Positions 1 through 8,629 are shown, counted from the first letter of the stretch. The stretch: 64,000 nt of DNA from Actinomadura_C alba (GCF_039530285.1 NZ_BAAAOK010000027.1:1-64000); one strand, 5' to 3'. The notes: generated by a model from the sequence alone, not told the origin. Translations and numbers: made by a program.

Positions 1-141
1 CAAGCCCGGAGAAATCCAGGCAACGCGCCCGGGGCCGACCCAGACCAACATCCCGACTGGACTTTGATCCAAATATGGCCCGGTGTCCTACTGTGGATCT
101 CACCCACCGGCCACTGGTACCTCGTCGGCCCCGACCCCTGA
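1..141 (+). CDS. C-terminal end of an unidentified protein (5' part outside window)
   Basis: The frame beginning at base 1 stays open for 46 codons and stops with TGA at 139-141. Its last residues are rich in aromatic and hydrophobic residues and end in SPTGHWYLVGPDP, which reads like a real protein tail rather than a random frame. I do not recognise the family; similar endings occur in actinobacterial HNH-type proteins, but that is only an impression. The next gene starts 50-80 bp downstream on the same strand. Confidence 0.45.
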   Translation, partial: QARRNPGNAPGADPDQHPDWTLIQIWPGVLLWISPTGHWYLVGPDP

Positions 142-190
142 TCGGCCACCGGGGACGACCCCGGACCATGCTCCAGCGCAAGTGACCAGA

Positions 191-610
191 GTGCCTCGGC
201 GCACGCGGCACAATTTGGGCGTGGACCGAAGCGTGCGAGAGCACATCGCCGATCTCGATGGCGGGGGCCGGCGAGTTCGTGAGCTGGCAGCCGCCTATCT
301 GGGTGATTGGCTCATAGGTGCGTGCCGAAGCCGGTCGGATACAGGCGGCGTCGTCAACGCTCTGGTCGGCGCTCTTCTACGAGAGGCCGACGCCGACGTT
401 CAAGAAGAGATCGCTCACTCGCTGGGGTCTCTGGTCGAGTATGGGGTCGTTCCCGATCAAATCGTCGAGCCGTTGGCCACGCGTCTGCCCTCGCTCGGTG
501 CTGGAGCAGCGGAACACATCGCAGGCGTTCTCGAAGCCGCCTCATGGCAGAAGGTGAAGAAGCCCGGACCGCTCGCTGCCGGTTTCTGGTGGAATGTAGC
601 GACGTTGTGA
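191..610 (+). CDS. Hypothetical alpha-helical, HEAT-repeat-like protein
   Basis: About 139 residues from GTG 191; a second in-frame GTG at 221 is equally possible, and neither has a clear ribosome site. The frame is open further upstream to 83, but that part overlaps the tail of the preceding gene and is proline-rich, so it is unlikely to be translated. The body is a series of amphipathic helices with the spacing of HEAT repeats (for example DVQEEIAHSLGSLVEYGVV). It ends 20 bp before the kinase gene, so the two are probably cotranscribed. HEAT-like proteins often act as binding scaffolds, so a partner role for the kinase is possible but unproven. Confidence 0.5.
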   Translation: MPRRTRHNLGVDRSVREHIADLDGGGRRVRELAAAYLGDWLIGACRSRSDTGGVVNALVGALLREADADVQEEIAHSLGSLVEYGVVPDQIVEPLATRLPSLGAGAAEHIAGVLEAASWQKVKKPGPLAAGFWWNVATL

Positions 611-630
611 TTTTCCGTAGCGGGGGGCCG

Positions 631-2601
631 GTGGCGACGGTGCACAGTGGTTGGGAGTTGGCCGGCCGGTACCGGCTGGAGGCGCCGCTGGGCCGGGGTG
701 GGATGGGCGAGGTGTGGAGGGGGGTCGATCTGCGGCTGCGGCGACCGGTTGCGGTGAAGATCCTGCCGTTGACGATCGCGGCTGAACGAATTGGCGTGGC
801 CCGGTTCCGGCGGGAGGCCGAGATCGCCGCGGCGTTGAACCATCCGGGGGTCACTACGGTGTTCGACATTGACGAGCACCAGTACGGGGACCAGCATCTG
901 CTGTTTCTGGTGATGGAGCTGATGCAGGGTCAGGATCTGTCTGTGGTGCTGGCCGGACATTCCGGCGGGATGCCCGTCGAGCGGGTGCTAGATGTGGCCG
1001 CGCAGATCCTCGACGCGCTGTCGGTCGCGCACAAGCAGGGCGTGGTGCATCGTGATATCAAACCGGCCAACCTATTCCTGGTGGCGGGCGGGCGGGTGAA
1101 GATCTGCGACTTCGGGATCGCCCGCCTCGCCGACGCCACGAAGATCACCGCCACCGGGTCTTCGGCGGGGACCCCGCTGTACATGGCGCCGGAGCAGATC
1201 CAGGGCCGGAAGGTGGACCAGCGCACCGACCTGTACGCCCTCGGCTGCGTCCTGTACGAACTGCTCACCGGGACCACCTGGGTCGAGACCGGCTCCGGTG
1301 TCGCCGCGATCCTCTACCAGCACCTCGACCAGCCCCCGGCGCCGCCGAAATCGTTGCGTCCGGAGATCCCCGACCATCTCAACGCGCTGGTGCTGGACCT
1401 GCTGGCCAAACAACCCGACGACCGGCCCCAGGACGCCGCGTCCGTCGCCGAACGCCTGCGCCGGTTCTCTGACGAGCCGCATCAGGTGCGGGGAAGCCAA
1501 TCCGGTCCAGCAGAGGTGATCGACACCCCGGACACGCCTGCGGCAGACGGGACACCGCCCCTGCGTGTACAGCCGGTTGCGCCGCGACCAGAGCAAACCG
1601 CCCCTGCGCTGACGATGACAACTCCGCCCGCCCTGGGCCGGATCCGGCGCCGCACCGTTGTCTTCGGTGGTCTCGGGGCAGCCGCCCTCGCCGGCATCCC
1701 CGCAGCGTTGTTGCTGCTAGAAACCGAATCCGCCAGCCTCAACGGCCACACCGACAGCGTCAACTCGGTGGCGTTCAGTCCGGACGGCAAGACCCTCGCC
1801 ACCGCCAGCGACGACAACAGTGCCCGATTGTGGGACGTGGCCACCGGCCGCAACACCGCCACCCTCAACGGCCACACCAGCGACGTCTTTTCGGTGGCGT
1901 TCAGCCTGGACGGCAAGACCCTCGCCACCGGCAGCTACGACAACACCGCCCGGGTGTGGGATGTGGTCACCGGCCGCAACACCGCCACCCTCAACGGCCA
2001 CGCCGGCAGCGTCTTGTCGGTGGCGTTCAGTCCGGACGGCAAGACCCTCGCCACCGGCAGCGCCGACAACACCGCCCGATTGTGGGATGTGGCCGACGGC
2101 CGCACCACCGCCACCCTCACCAGCAACATCAACTGGGTGGTCTCTTCGGTGGCGTTCAGTCCGGACGGCAAGACCCTCGCCACCGGCAGCCGGGCCACCG
2201 CCTGGCTGTGGGATGTGGTCACCGGCCGCAACACCGCCACCTTCACCGGCCACACCGACCGGGTCTCTTCGGTGGCGTTCAGCCTGGACGGCAAGACCCT
2301 CGCCACCGGCAGTTGGGACAACACCGCCCGGGTGTGGGATGTGGTCACCGGCCGCACCACCGCCACATTCACCGGCCACACCGACTGGGTCTCTTCGGTG
2401 GCGTTCAGCCGGGACAGCAAGACCCTCGCCACCGGTAGCAACGACAACACCGCCCGGGTGTGGGATGTGGCCACCGGCCGCACCACCGCCACCCTCAACG
2501 GCCACACCGACCGGGTCTCCTCGGTGGCGTTCAGCCTGGACGGCAAGACCCTCGCCACCGGCGGTTGGGACAACACCGCCCGGCTGTGGGAGATCAGATG
2601 A
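631..2601 (+). CDS. Membrane Ser/Thr protein kinase with C-terminal WD40 propeller
   Basis: A 656-residue protein from GTG 631. The open frame extends upstream to 307, but that part overlaps the preceding gene and lacks coding character. An N-terminal PknB-like kinase domain (about 9-275) shows the glycine loop LGRGGMGEV, Lys43 in VAVK, the catalytic HRD motif with Asp142, DFG and APE-like elements. A linker is followed by one membrane helix near 350-368 (FGGLGAAALAGIPAALLLL). The rest is seven WD40 repeats of exactly 42 residues (126 bp), starting at 1735, 1861, 1987, 2113, 2239, 2365 and 2491, enough for one closed propeller. The topology implies an inner kinase and outer sensor. The DNA repeats are very similar to one another, suggesting recent duplication or gene conversion. 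The ligand is unknown. Confidence 0.93.
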   Translation: MATVHSGWELAGRYRLEAPLGRGGMGEVWRGVDLRLRRPVAVKILPLTIAAERIGVARFRREAEIAAALNHPGVTTVFDIDEHQYGDQHLLFLVMELMQGQDLSVVLAGHSGGMPVERVLDVAAQILDALSVAHKQGVVHRDIKPANLFLVAGGRVKICDFGIARLADATKITATGSSAGTPLYMAPEQIQGRKVDQRTDLYALGCVLYELLTGTTWVETGSGVAAILYQHLDQPPAPPKSLRPEIPDHLNALVLDLLAKQPDDRPQDAASVAERLRRFSDEPHQVRGSQSGPAEVIDTPDTPAADGTPPLRVQPVAPRPEQTAPALTMTTPPALGRIRRRTVVFGGLGAAALAGIPAALLLLETESASLNGHTDSVNSVAFSPDGKTLATASDDNSARLWDVATGRNTATLNGHTSDVFSVAFSLDGKTLATGSYDNTARVWDVVTGRNTATLNGHAGSVLSVAFSPDGKTLATGSADNTARLWDVADGRTTATLTSNINWVVSSVAFSPDGKTLATGSRATAWLWDVVTGRNTATFTGHTDRVSSVAFSLDGKTLATGSWDNTARVWDVVTGRTTATFTGHTDWVSSVAFSRDSKTLATGSNDNTARVWDVATGRTTATLNGHTDRVSSVAFSLDGKTLATGGWDNTARLWEIR

Positions 2602-2978
2602 CCACCACCTCACCGTCTGCCCGGGTGCACTCGTGGCCTTTGGAGTCCCCGCAGATTCCATGAAGGCCGGTTTCTGTCCCACATGCCTCGGATCGGCCGG
2701 AGACGTAGACGATGCGGTTGCCGGCGGCCGCGAGGGCCTGGACCACGCTGATGACCGGCTGGTCCGGGGATGTCCTCGCCGACGTGGTCCCAGTCGTACG
2801 GGCCGCGGCAGCCCGGGGCGGTTTAGTCGCGGAGGGCGACGGGTCCATCGATGTCGACCAGGAACACGCCTGGGGCCGTGGCGTGGGGCGTCGGCTGGTC
2901 GAAGTGGGCGGCGCGGACCGCCAGGAGCCACCTCTCCACGGTGTCCTCGTCGGGCCGATCCGGTGCACCCGTTGGCGG
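2594..2978 (-). pseudogene. Decayed HAD-type phosphatase (polynucleotide kinase-phosphatase-like)
   Basis: On the minus strand one frame gives FLVDIDGPVALRD and then a TAA stop. Downstream the recognisable sequence continues as RGPYDWDHVGEDIP, then shifts frame to DQPVISVVQALAAAGNRIVYV and SGRSEACGTETG. Together these match the order of motifs in the HAD phosphatase domain of T4 PseT/PNKP-like proteins: DxDGT, PYDW, and SGR. At least one stop and one frameshift break it, and both ends are missing. I infer a dead gene. It lies between the kinase and the lipoprotein, both on the other strand. Confidence 0.5.
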
Positions 2979-3024
2979 CCGGGCTTCTTGGTGTCCGTCT
3001 CAGATGCCTGGTTGTATGCCGGTT

Positions 3025-3930
3025 ATGAGGTCTTTGCGTGCGGCACTGATCCTGGCCCTTGGCGTGGCGGGCTGTGGTGACAAGCCGGCGACTGCCCCGT
3101 CTGCGACGATGCCCTCTGGTGGAGCGTCTCCCGCAGCGGCCTCCTGCCCCGAATCGGGAGTTGCGCTCTGGTCGCGTGAGCCGTCCACGATGAGGGATCT
3201 CAGGTCGCTGAGCATCGAGCTCTACAACTGCGGTCAACGTGTCCAGGTGCTGGCAGGCCATCCGAGGGTCAAGCTGCTGGATGCCCGGCTGAAGCCGATC
3301 AAGTTGGCCGTCGGACGCGGGGCGTCGTATGCGGCCACGGCAGAGCCCCACGATGGGCCTACGGCCGAACTGAGTTTGAGACCTGGTGAGGTGGCTGCCG
3401 CGCGGATCTTCTGGCGCGATCAGGTGAGACAGGGGCGGAAGGGCACCGCTACCGCTCAGGTCTTGGAGATCGCACCACGGCCGGGAGCACCGTTCGAGCG
3501 CCTCTCGGACGTCTCAATCGAATTGGGCACCATCCGTCGGCTCGGCATCGGCCCGTGGGAGAGGGTCCGTGAGGCCAACGGGGCCGAGGTGGGAGACAAC
3601 GCCCCGCACTATGGCGACAACCACGCCTGGCAGCGGACCGTAGAGGTGGACGCGACCGGTCGGCTGGCAGGTGAGATGGCGGCCAGGAAGATCCGCCCCG
3701 CTTTGGAGCAGCTCCGCACCAAGGGAGGATTCACCGTCGACGCGGTGCGCACGACACTGCGGGGTCTGGGATTCTCGGGGAACTCCGATGGCGCGGCCGA
3801 GGCAGCGGACGGGGTCGCCTACGCGGTGTACCCGGGAGGAGGCTCCTGCGTCGCCGGTGTGCTCAAGCGAGACCGGTTGACGGTGAAGGTCGGGAGCGTG
3901 CGGCTGGAGGGTGGTTGTAGTGAGCCTTGA
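3025..3930 (+). CDS. Secreted lipoprotein with DUF4232-like domain
   Basis: A 301-residue protein. ATG 3025 is chosen because it starts directly at a lipoprotein signal peptide (MRSLRAALILALGVAGC) with the lipobox cysteine at residue 17; the frame is open back to 2851 but that part overlies the decayed phosphatase gene. A Ser/Thr/Pro-rich spacer (about 18-40) leads into a domain resembling DUF4232 (about 45-160): a short beta-rich stretch beginning SIELYNCGQ, with a proline-glycine turn region. The C-terminal 100 residues are unassigned. Probably anchored on the outer face of the membrane; function unknown. The insertion sequence begins 91 bp after the stop. Confidence 0.75.
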   Translation: MRSLRAALILALGVAGCGDKPATAPSATMPSGGASPAAASCPESGVALWSREPSTMRDLRSLSIELYNCGQRVQVLAGHPRVKLLDARLKPIKLAVGRGASYAATAEPHDGPTAELSLRPGEVAAARIFWRDQVRQGRKGTATAQVLEIAPRPGAPFERLSDVSIELGTIRRLGIGPWERVREANGAEVGDNAPHYGDNHAWQRTVEVDATGRLAGEMAARKIRPALEQLRTKGGFTVDAVRTTLRGLGFSGNSDGAAEAADGVAYAVYPGGGSCVAGVLKRDRLTVKVGSVRLEGGCSEP

Positions 3931-4015
3931 TCGGCCAGGTCCATCAGGGTAGGACGCCTCGCCCTGGGCATCTGATCTCGCTGACCAATGCCATGATCGA
4001 CGGCTGCCGTGTCGG

Positions 4016-4021
4016 CGACCC
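4016..4021. repeat. Left copy of IS21 target-site duplication (CGACCC)
   Basis: CGACCC directly abuts the left terminal repeat and is repeated at 6721-6726 directly after the right terminal repeat. Six base pairs is within the usual IS21-family range. The match fixes the element borders at 4022 and 6720. Confidence 0.85.
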
Positions 4022-4185
4022 TGTCGCCCGCCAGCGTCATGGGACCACCCTGAGCGGTTTTCTGCCACGGGCATGGGACCACCCGGTTGCCAGTGATGGG
4101 ACCAGGCGGCGTGTCACGCCTCGGGTCTTGATCACTTTCGGTTACCGATCTCTCCAGGTCGTTGGACGACGTGGGGGTTCGGGGG

Positions 4186-5817
4186 ATGGCGTTCCGGGAG
4201 GTTGCCGTGATCGAAGTGCGTGAGGTGCTGCGGGCCTGGCTGTCGGGGGTCGGGTTGCGGAAGGTTGCCGAGCAGGCGGGGGTGGACCGCAAGACCGCCC
4301 GCCGGTATGTCGAGGCCGCCCAAGAGGCCGGGCTCGCCCGTGAGGGCGATGCTGGTCAGTTGACCGATGAGCTGATCGGCCAGGTCGTGGAGGCGGTCCG
4401 GCCGGCCCGGCCGGGCGGGCGCGGAGCAGCGTGGGAGTCCCTGTCGGTGCAGCATGCCCAGATCGAGGCGTGGGTGAAGAAGGACAAGCTGTCGGTGGTG
4501 AAGATCGGCATCTTGCTCGAGCGGCGGGGTGTGTTGGTGCCGTATCGGACGCTGCATCGGTTCTGCGTGGAACGCTGCGGGTTCGGCCGCACGGCTTCGA
4601 CGGTCCGTGTCGCGGACGGGGAGCCGGGCGCCGAGTTGCAGATCGACTTCGCGCAGATGGGGTTGCTGTTGGATGCGTCGGCGGGACGCCGCCGGAGGGT
4701 GCACGCGCTGATCTTCACCGCTGTTTACTCCCGGCACATGTTCGTGTGGTTGACGTTCTCCCAGACGCTGGCCTGTGTGATCGCTGGGTGCGAGGCGGCG
4801 TGGCGGTTCTTCGGCGGGGTGTTCAAGGTGGTGATTCCCGACAACATGTCGGCGATCGTCGCCGACGCTGACGCGGTGAACCCGCGGTTCACGGTGGGGT
4901 GGCTGGACTACGCCCAGCACGCCGGGTTCGCCACGGACACCACGCGGATCCGCCATCCCAAGGACAAGCCGAGGGTCGAGCGGATGGTGCAGTACGTGCG
5001 CGGCAACTTCTTCGCCGGGGAGAAGTTCGCTGATCTGGCCGATGCCCAGGCCCGGGTGGAGGCGTGGTGCCGTGATATCGCCGGGCAGCGCGTCCATGGC
5101 ACCATCCAGGCCCACCCTGCCGAGGTGTTCCTGGCCGCCGAGGCCGCAGCGCTGCTGGCGCTGCCCGGCCCCTATGACGTGCCGGTGTTCACGAAGGTGA
5201 AGGTGCACCGCGACTTCCACATCGAGGTCGGCAAGGCACTGTACTCGGCGCCGGCTGAGTTCCTCGGCCAGCAGGTCGATGCCCGCGCGGACTCGAGCCT
5301 GGTGAAACTGTTCCACCGCGGCAAGCTCATTAAGGTCCATCCCCGGCAAGCGCCCGGCGGCCGGTGGACCGACCCGTCCGACCTGCCGGCCGAGAAATCC
5401 GGGTATGCGATGCGGGACGTCGAGTCGCTGGTCCGCAACGCCTTCAGGCACGGAGACAACGTCGGGATCTATGCCGAACGGGTGCTGGACGACAAGCTTC
5501 CGTGGACCAAGATGCGGCAGGTCTACCGGCTGCTGGGGCTGGTGCGCCGTTACGGACCCGAACCGGTCGACGCCGCCTGCTCCCGAGCGCTGGAGCTCGA
5601 CGTCGTCTCCGTCACCAAGATCGCCTCGATGCTGGAGAAGGCCACCGAGAACACCGCCCCGCTGCCACCACCGCGGCCGGCCGCTGCCGCCGGGGCCCGG
5701 TTCGCCCGCGATCCCGGCGAGTTCGCCGTCCGCGGCGGCACCCAGCTGACCCTCGTCCGCAGCACCCCCGTCAGCGACGGGGCCGGCAGCGGAATCGACG
5801 ACGGGCAGGCGAGCTGA
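4186..5817 (+). CDS. istA: IS21-family transposase IstA
   Basis: A 543-residue transposase. ATG 4186 follows a G-rich stretch; TTG 4162 is an alternative upstream start. The N-terminal half has a helix-turn-helix (RKVAEQAGVDRKTARRYV, about 25-42). The DDE integrase core has Asp154 (QIDFAQMG), Asp219 (IPDNMSAIV) and Glu265 (KPRVERM), a spacing normal for the family. The C-terminal region is the beta-rich Mu-transposase-type domain. It catalyses strand transfer of the element together with IstB. The stop TGA shares one base with the istB start, giving translational coupling. Confidence 0.95.
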   Translation: MAFREVAVIEVREVLRAWLSGVGLRKVAEQAGVDRKTARRYVEAAQEAGLAREGDAGQLTDELIGQVVEAVRPARPGGRGAAWESLSVQHAQIEAWVKKDKLSVVKIGILLERRGVLVPYRTLHRFCVERCGFGRTASTVRVADGEPGAELQIDFAQMGLLLDASAGRRRRVHALIFTAVYSRHMFVWLTFSQTLACVIAGCEAAWRFFGGVFKVVIPDNMSAIVADADAVNPRFTVGWLDYAQHAGFATDTTRIRHPKDKPRVERMVQYVRGNFFAGEKFADLADAQARVEAWCRDIAGQRVHGTIQAHPAEVFLAAEAAALLALPGPYDVPVFTKVKVHRDFHIEVGKALYSAPAEFLGQQVDARADSSLVKLFHRGKLIKVHPRQAPGGRWTDPSDLPAEKSGYAMRDVESLVRNAFRHGDNVGIYAERVLDDKLPWTKMRQVYRLLGLVRRYGPEPVDAACSRALELDVVSVTKIASMLEKATENTAPLPPPRPAAAAGARFARDPGEFAVRGGTQLTLVRSTPVSDGAGSGIDDGQAS

Positions 5818-6659
5818 TGGCCACGACCAACAAACCGGCCAAGTCCACAGTGACCGACCCCATCGGCCCGGAGCTCAAGCAGATCCTGCGGCACCTCAAG
5901 CTCGGCAAGATGCTCGACACCCTGCCCGAGCGGCTCGCCCTGGCCAAACAGCAGCACCTGGGGCACGCCGACTTCCTCGAGCTCGTCCTGGCCGACGAGC
6001 ACTCCCGCCGCGAAGCCAAGTCCGCCCAACTGCGGTCCCGCACCGCCGGGCTGGACCCCGGCATGCGCCTCGATACCTGGGATGAGACCGCCGCCGTCCA
6101 CTACGACCGGCAACTGTGGAACGAACTCACCTCATTGCGATTCCTCGACGGCCCACATGGGGCGCTCGTCCTGGGACCGGTCGGCGTCGGCAAGACACAC
6201 CTGGCCAGTGCACTCGGGCACATCGCCATCCGGCGACGGCGGACCGTGCACGCCTCCCGGGCCGACAAGCTCTTCAAACGACTCAAGGCCGCCCGCCTCG
6301 ACAACACCCTCGAAGCCGAGATGCGCCGCCTCGCCCACGTCGAGCTGCTGATCATCGACGACTTCGCGCTCCAAGGACTGGACTCCGTCGAGACCACCGA
6401 CTTCTACGAGCTGGTAGTCGAGCGGCACCGCAAAGCCGCGACCGTGGTGACCTCCAACCGGGAACCGGCCGAGTGGCTGGCCATGATGGCCGACCCCCTA
6501 CTCGCTCAGTCCGCCGTCGACCGGCTCACCTCCACCGCCCACGAACTCATCGTCGAAGGCGAGTCCTACCGGCAACGCCAACGACCCTCACACCACAACC
6601 AGCCCACCGACACCGGCGTGTTCGTTGACGCCAAGAACGGAGATCACCATGCTCGATGA
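5817..6659 (+). CDS. istB: IS21-family transposition helper ATPase IstB
   Basis: A 280-residue DnaC-like AAA ATPase, the usual size for IstB. Walker A is GPVGVGKTH with Lys126, Walker B is LLIIDDFA, and sensor 1 is VVTSNREP. In the family it selects target DNA and activates IstA. ATG 5817 overlaps the istA stop by one base. The C-terminal tail ends within 62 bp of the right end of the element. Confidence 0.95.
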   Translation: MATTNKPAKSTVTDPIGPELKQILRHLKLGKMLDTLPERLALAKQQHLGHADFLELVLADEHSRREAKSAQLRSRTAGLDPGMRLDTWDETAAVHYDRQLWNELTSLRFLDGPHGALVLGPVGVGKTHLASALGHIAIRRRRTVHASRADKLFKRLKAARLDNTLEAEMRRLAHVELLIIDDFALQGLDSVETTDFYELVVERHRKAATVVTSNREPAEWLAMMADPLLAQSAVDRLTSTAHELIVEGESYRQRQRPSHHNQPTDTGVFVDAKNGDHHAR

Positions 6660-6720
6660 CAGCACCAGGTGGTCCCTTCCTCGTGGCAACCCGCTGGTCC
6701 CATCACGCTGGCAAGCGACA

Positions 6721-6921
6721 CGACCCCTCGACAGTCACCTGCTCGGCTGCGAATTCGACGTACACCGGCCGGCCGAACTCACCGAGTATCTGCGCGCACT
6801 CGGCGCCCGCCTCACCCGCGCCGCGGGCGGCCGAGCCGGACCCGACGCGAAGCAGGGTTCGCGGAAAAGCCTGACCGGATCGGGCCGATTTGCATGCGCG
6901 TCAGGCGATTGTCTCCGCTGA
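6721..6921 (+). pseudogene. Gene fragment to the right of the insertion sequence
   Basis: After the IS end, one frame reads RPLDSHLLGCEFDVHRPAEL and continues to TGA 6919-6921. It has protein-like composition for about 35 residues. Removing the element and one duplication copy joins it to a frame that is open left of the IS back to 3953, but with no start codon, so the target was probably already non-functional or intergenic. I do not recognise the family. Confidence 0.3.
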
Positions 6922-6932
6922 AGTGGGCATCC

Positions 6933-7184
6933 ATGATGTCGACCATGAGTCGAGAAGAACGCCGTCGACGCCTGCAAGCCCAGCGCGACGCGGGGGGAAG
7001 GACGTTCACCGACAACCTTCGCCACCTGTTCAGGACGCCGGTTCTGCTGCTCCAGCTCCTCGTGGTCATGGGTGTCATAAGCGCCGTGTGCGTGTTGCTG
7101 CTCCCCGCCGACTGGGAAGGCATTGCCATTTCCGCCATCGGCATCCCGGTCACGGCTCTTTTGATCGGACGGTCGGTCCGCTGA
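6933..7184 (+). CDS. Small two-helix membrane protein
   Basis: 83 residues from ATG 6933; further ATGs at 6936 and 6945 are also possible. After a basic N-terminus (SREERRRRLQAQRDAGG) come two predicted membrane helices, about residues 34-55 (FRTPVLLLQLLVVMGVISA) and 60-80 (GIAISAIGIPVTALLI). No conserved motif is recognised. Its stop lies 21 bp from the stop of the convergent gene. Confidence 0.6.
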   Translation: MMSTMSREERRRRLQAQRDAGGRTFTDNLRHLFRTPVLLLQLLVVMGVISAVCVLLLPADWEGIAISAIGIPVTALLIGRSVR

Positions 7185-7205
7185 ACGTACGGTCGTCAGA
7201 GTCGC

Positions 7206-7511
7206 TCAAGAGCCCGGCAGGTAGCGGTAGGCCACGCCATAGGCGATCCAGGTCCCCTCGGGCCGCGCGTTGAGTTCGTCGATCAGATCCGCGTCGATAT
7301 CGACATCGAGCTCGTCCCGCCGCCCCAGGCGCAATGCCCATTGGGCCGGCGCGAACGCCCGTGCGAACCAGCCTTCGGAATAGGCCTTCACCTCGGCGGT
7401 CGTCCGGAATCTCGCCGGATCGATGAACAGCACCTCTCCCGAATCCCGGACGAGGCGCGCCGACGGCGGCAACCAGCCCTCTCCGCTGGTCAGGCTCTCC
7501 CTGAAACCCAT
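7206..7511 (-). CDS. Hypothetical protein, 101 residues
   Basis: A compact soluble protein from ATG 7511 with mixed alpha/beta composition (GEVLFIDPARF, DELDVDIDADLIDELNARPE). It has no signal peptide or membrane helix and no family I recognise. It is followed convergently by the small membrane protein gene on the other strand and preceded by a 105-bp gap. Confidence 0.6.
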   Translation of the reverse strand: MGFRESLTSGEGWLPPSARLVRDSGEVLFIDPARFRTTAEVKAYSEGWFARAFAPAQWALRLGRRDELDVDIDADLIDELNARPEGTWIAYGVAYRYLPGS

Positions 7512-7616
7512 CAGCTCTTCCTCAAAGCAACGGTGCGCCGTCAGGAACGCGATCCGTGACCCTCATGACGGTGTGTTCTCCGTTCGGCCGATTGAAGAAC
7601 GCGGGTGCGTCGCCCA

Positions 7617-8189
7617 TCAGCGCACCGAAGCCGCTGCCGCGTACTGCCTCAGCCGCGCCAGCAGTTCCGCGGGGTCACCGTGGACCTGGCGGATGTTGAC
7701 GCAGAAAGGGGTTCCGGTCGCTTTCGCGGCGGCTCTCGTGTCGCGGACGACGCCGCGATCGGCGCCCGCCTCGGCGAGCTGCGACGGGGCGTACAGGCAG
7801 ACGTGCCGTACCGAGAACACGCCTTTGGGCACATCGTGCAGTTCGACATGTTGGACCGCGTTCCACGGCAGCACGACCACGCGAGGCCGGCGGAGCCCAC
7901 CGACCCGTAGCCATACCCGGTGCGCGTCCGCCGCGAGGTACGGGCCGGAGAAGGCGGTCGAGCGCAGCAGGTGCACGTACAGCAGCGTGTTGTAGAAGAG
8001 GAGTTGAGCGACGATCCCGATCGCCAATACATTGCCGATCAGGTCGAGATAGAGCACCGACAATACGACGATCGCCAGCGTCAGCAGCGCGGAGATGACG
8101 ATGTTCGGGCCGAAGATGGCGACGAGGCGGCCGACGCGGGGCCGAACGACCAATGGGGCGCTGTCGGGCACACGATCGGTCACCATCAT
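7617..8189 (-). CDS. Membrane protein with two N-terminal helices, function unknown
   Basis: About 190 residues from ATG 8189. Earlier in-frame starts exist (8246, 8327, 8339), but codons there have many A/T third positions and no ribosome site, so I favour 8189. Two long hydrophobic segments (IFGPNIVISALLTLAIVVL and NVLAIGIVAQLLFYNTLLYV) near residues 20-70 are followed by a PH-like soluble region containing RVVVLPWNAVQHVELHDV and a C-terminal basic-alanine tail. This layout resembles bacterial PH-domain membrane proteins. The substrate is unknown. Confidence 0.6.
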   Translation of the reverse strand: MMVTDRVPDSAPLVVRPRVGRLVAIFGPNIVISALLTLAIVVLSVLYLDLIGNVLAIGIVAQLLFYNTLLYVHLLRSTAFSGPYLAADAHRVWLRVGGLRRPRVVVLPWNAVQHVELHDVPKGVFSVRHVCLYAPSQLAEAGADRGVVRDTRAAAKATGTPFCVNIRQVHGDPAELLARLRQYAAAASVR

Positions 8190-8386
8190 GGGGCCATGAT
8201 GTCCGGCACAGGTGTGGCCGACAACCCGGTCCTCGGCCGTTCGCATGGTCGGTCTCGGCGTCGTCCACGCGTATTCGGTCAGTGCTGCGAGGTCGCCGAG
8301 GCGTGCTATCGGCTGAATCAGCTGCATGTTCTCGGCCATTGAGAAGAAGGGATGAGGAGCGGGGTCCACCCAGGAGATGCCCACGC

Positions 8387-8629
8387 TCAGCTCAACTCCG
8401 GCGTGCGCGCGGCCTCGATGCGGTGTTGTTCCGCGAGTGCGGCCGCGAGGCGGTCGGCGCAGTCCTCGGCGAGCGTGTGCGCCAGCCCGTCGTACATCTC
8501 GTCGGTGGTCAGCACGCGATGGCGCGTGGCCATCCACATTCCGGCGCCGCCGGTGGACGTACGGGCCCGCCAGATGTTCCAGTCCGGATGCGCCGTTCGC
8601 AGGGCGGCGATGCCCTCGGCGTCCGTCAT
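8387..8629 (-). CDS. Small hypothetical protein, second gene of a coupled pair
   Basis: 80 residues from ATG 8629, which overlaps the stop of the upstream gene by 4 bp (ATGA), fixing the start. The sequence begins MTDAEGIAALRTAHPDWNIW and contains an aromatic-rich WRARTSTGGAGMWMATR stretch, then an acidic helix. Proteins of this kind are common next to XRE/DUF397 regulators in actinomycetes. No function is known to me. Confidence 0.65.
   Translation of the reverse strand: MTDAEGIAALRTAHPDWNIWRARTSTGGAGMWMATRHRVLTTDEMYDGLAHTLAEDCADRLAAALAEQHRIEAARTPELS

Larger units (their letters stand above)
4022..6720 (+). mobile_element. Complete IS21-family insertion sequence
   Basis: A 2,699-bp element with istA and istB on one strand. 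The ends are imperfect inverted repeats of 26 bp (4022-4047 and 6695-6720, 3 mismatches) starting TGTCG. A 6-bp direct repeat CGACCC flanks it at 4016-4021 and 6721-6726, as expected of a target duplication. Subterminal copies of ATGGGACCA lie at 4039, 4073 and 4096 on the left, and their complement near 6669 and 6695 on the right. This multiple-end-repeat pattern is typical of the IS21 family. Both genes are intact, so the element may still be active. Confidence 0.93.

Noticed and set aside
1735..2601. 126-bp repeats as a CRISPR array or satellite
   Set aside because: In-frame WD40 units of a protein; no spacers.
1717..3351. 544-residue minus-strand frame across the WD40 region
   Set aside because: Repeats mirror the WD40 DNA repeats. 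Glycine/arginine-rich shadow, no independent motif.
4132..5451. Long open frame on the minus strand inside istA
   Set aside because: Shadow of the istA coding strand. Its composition is typical of antisense GC-rich frames and no family motif appears.
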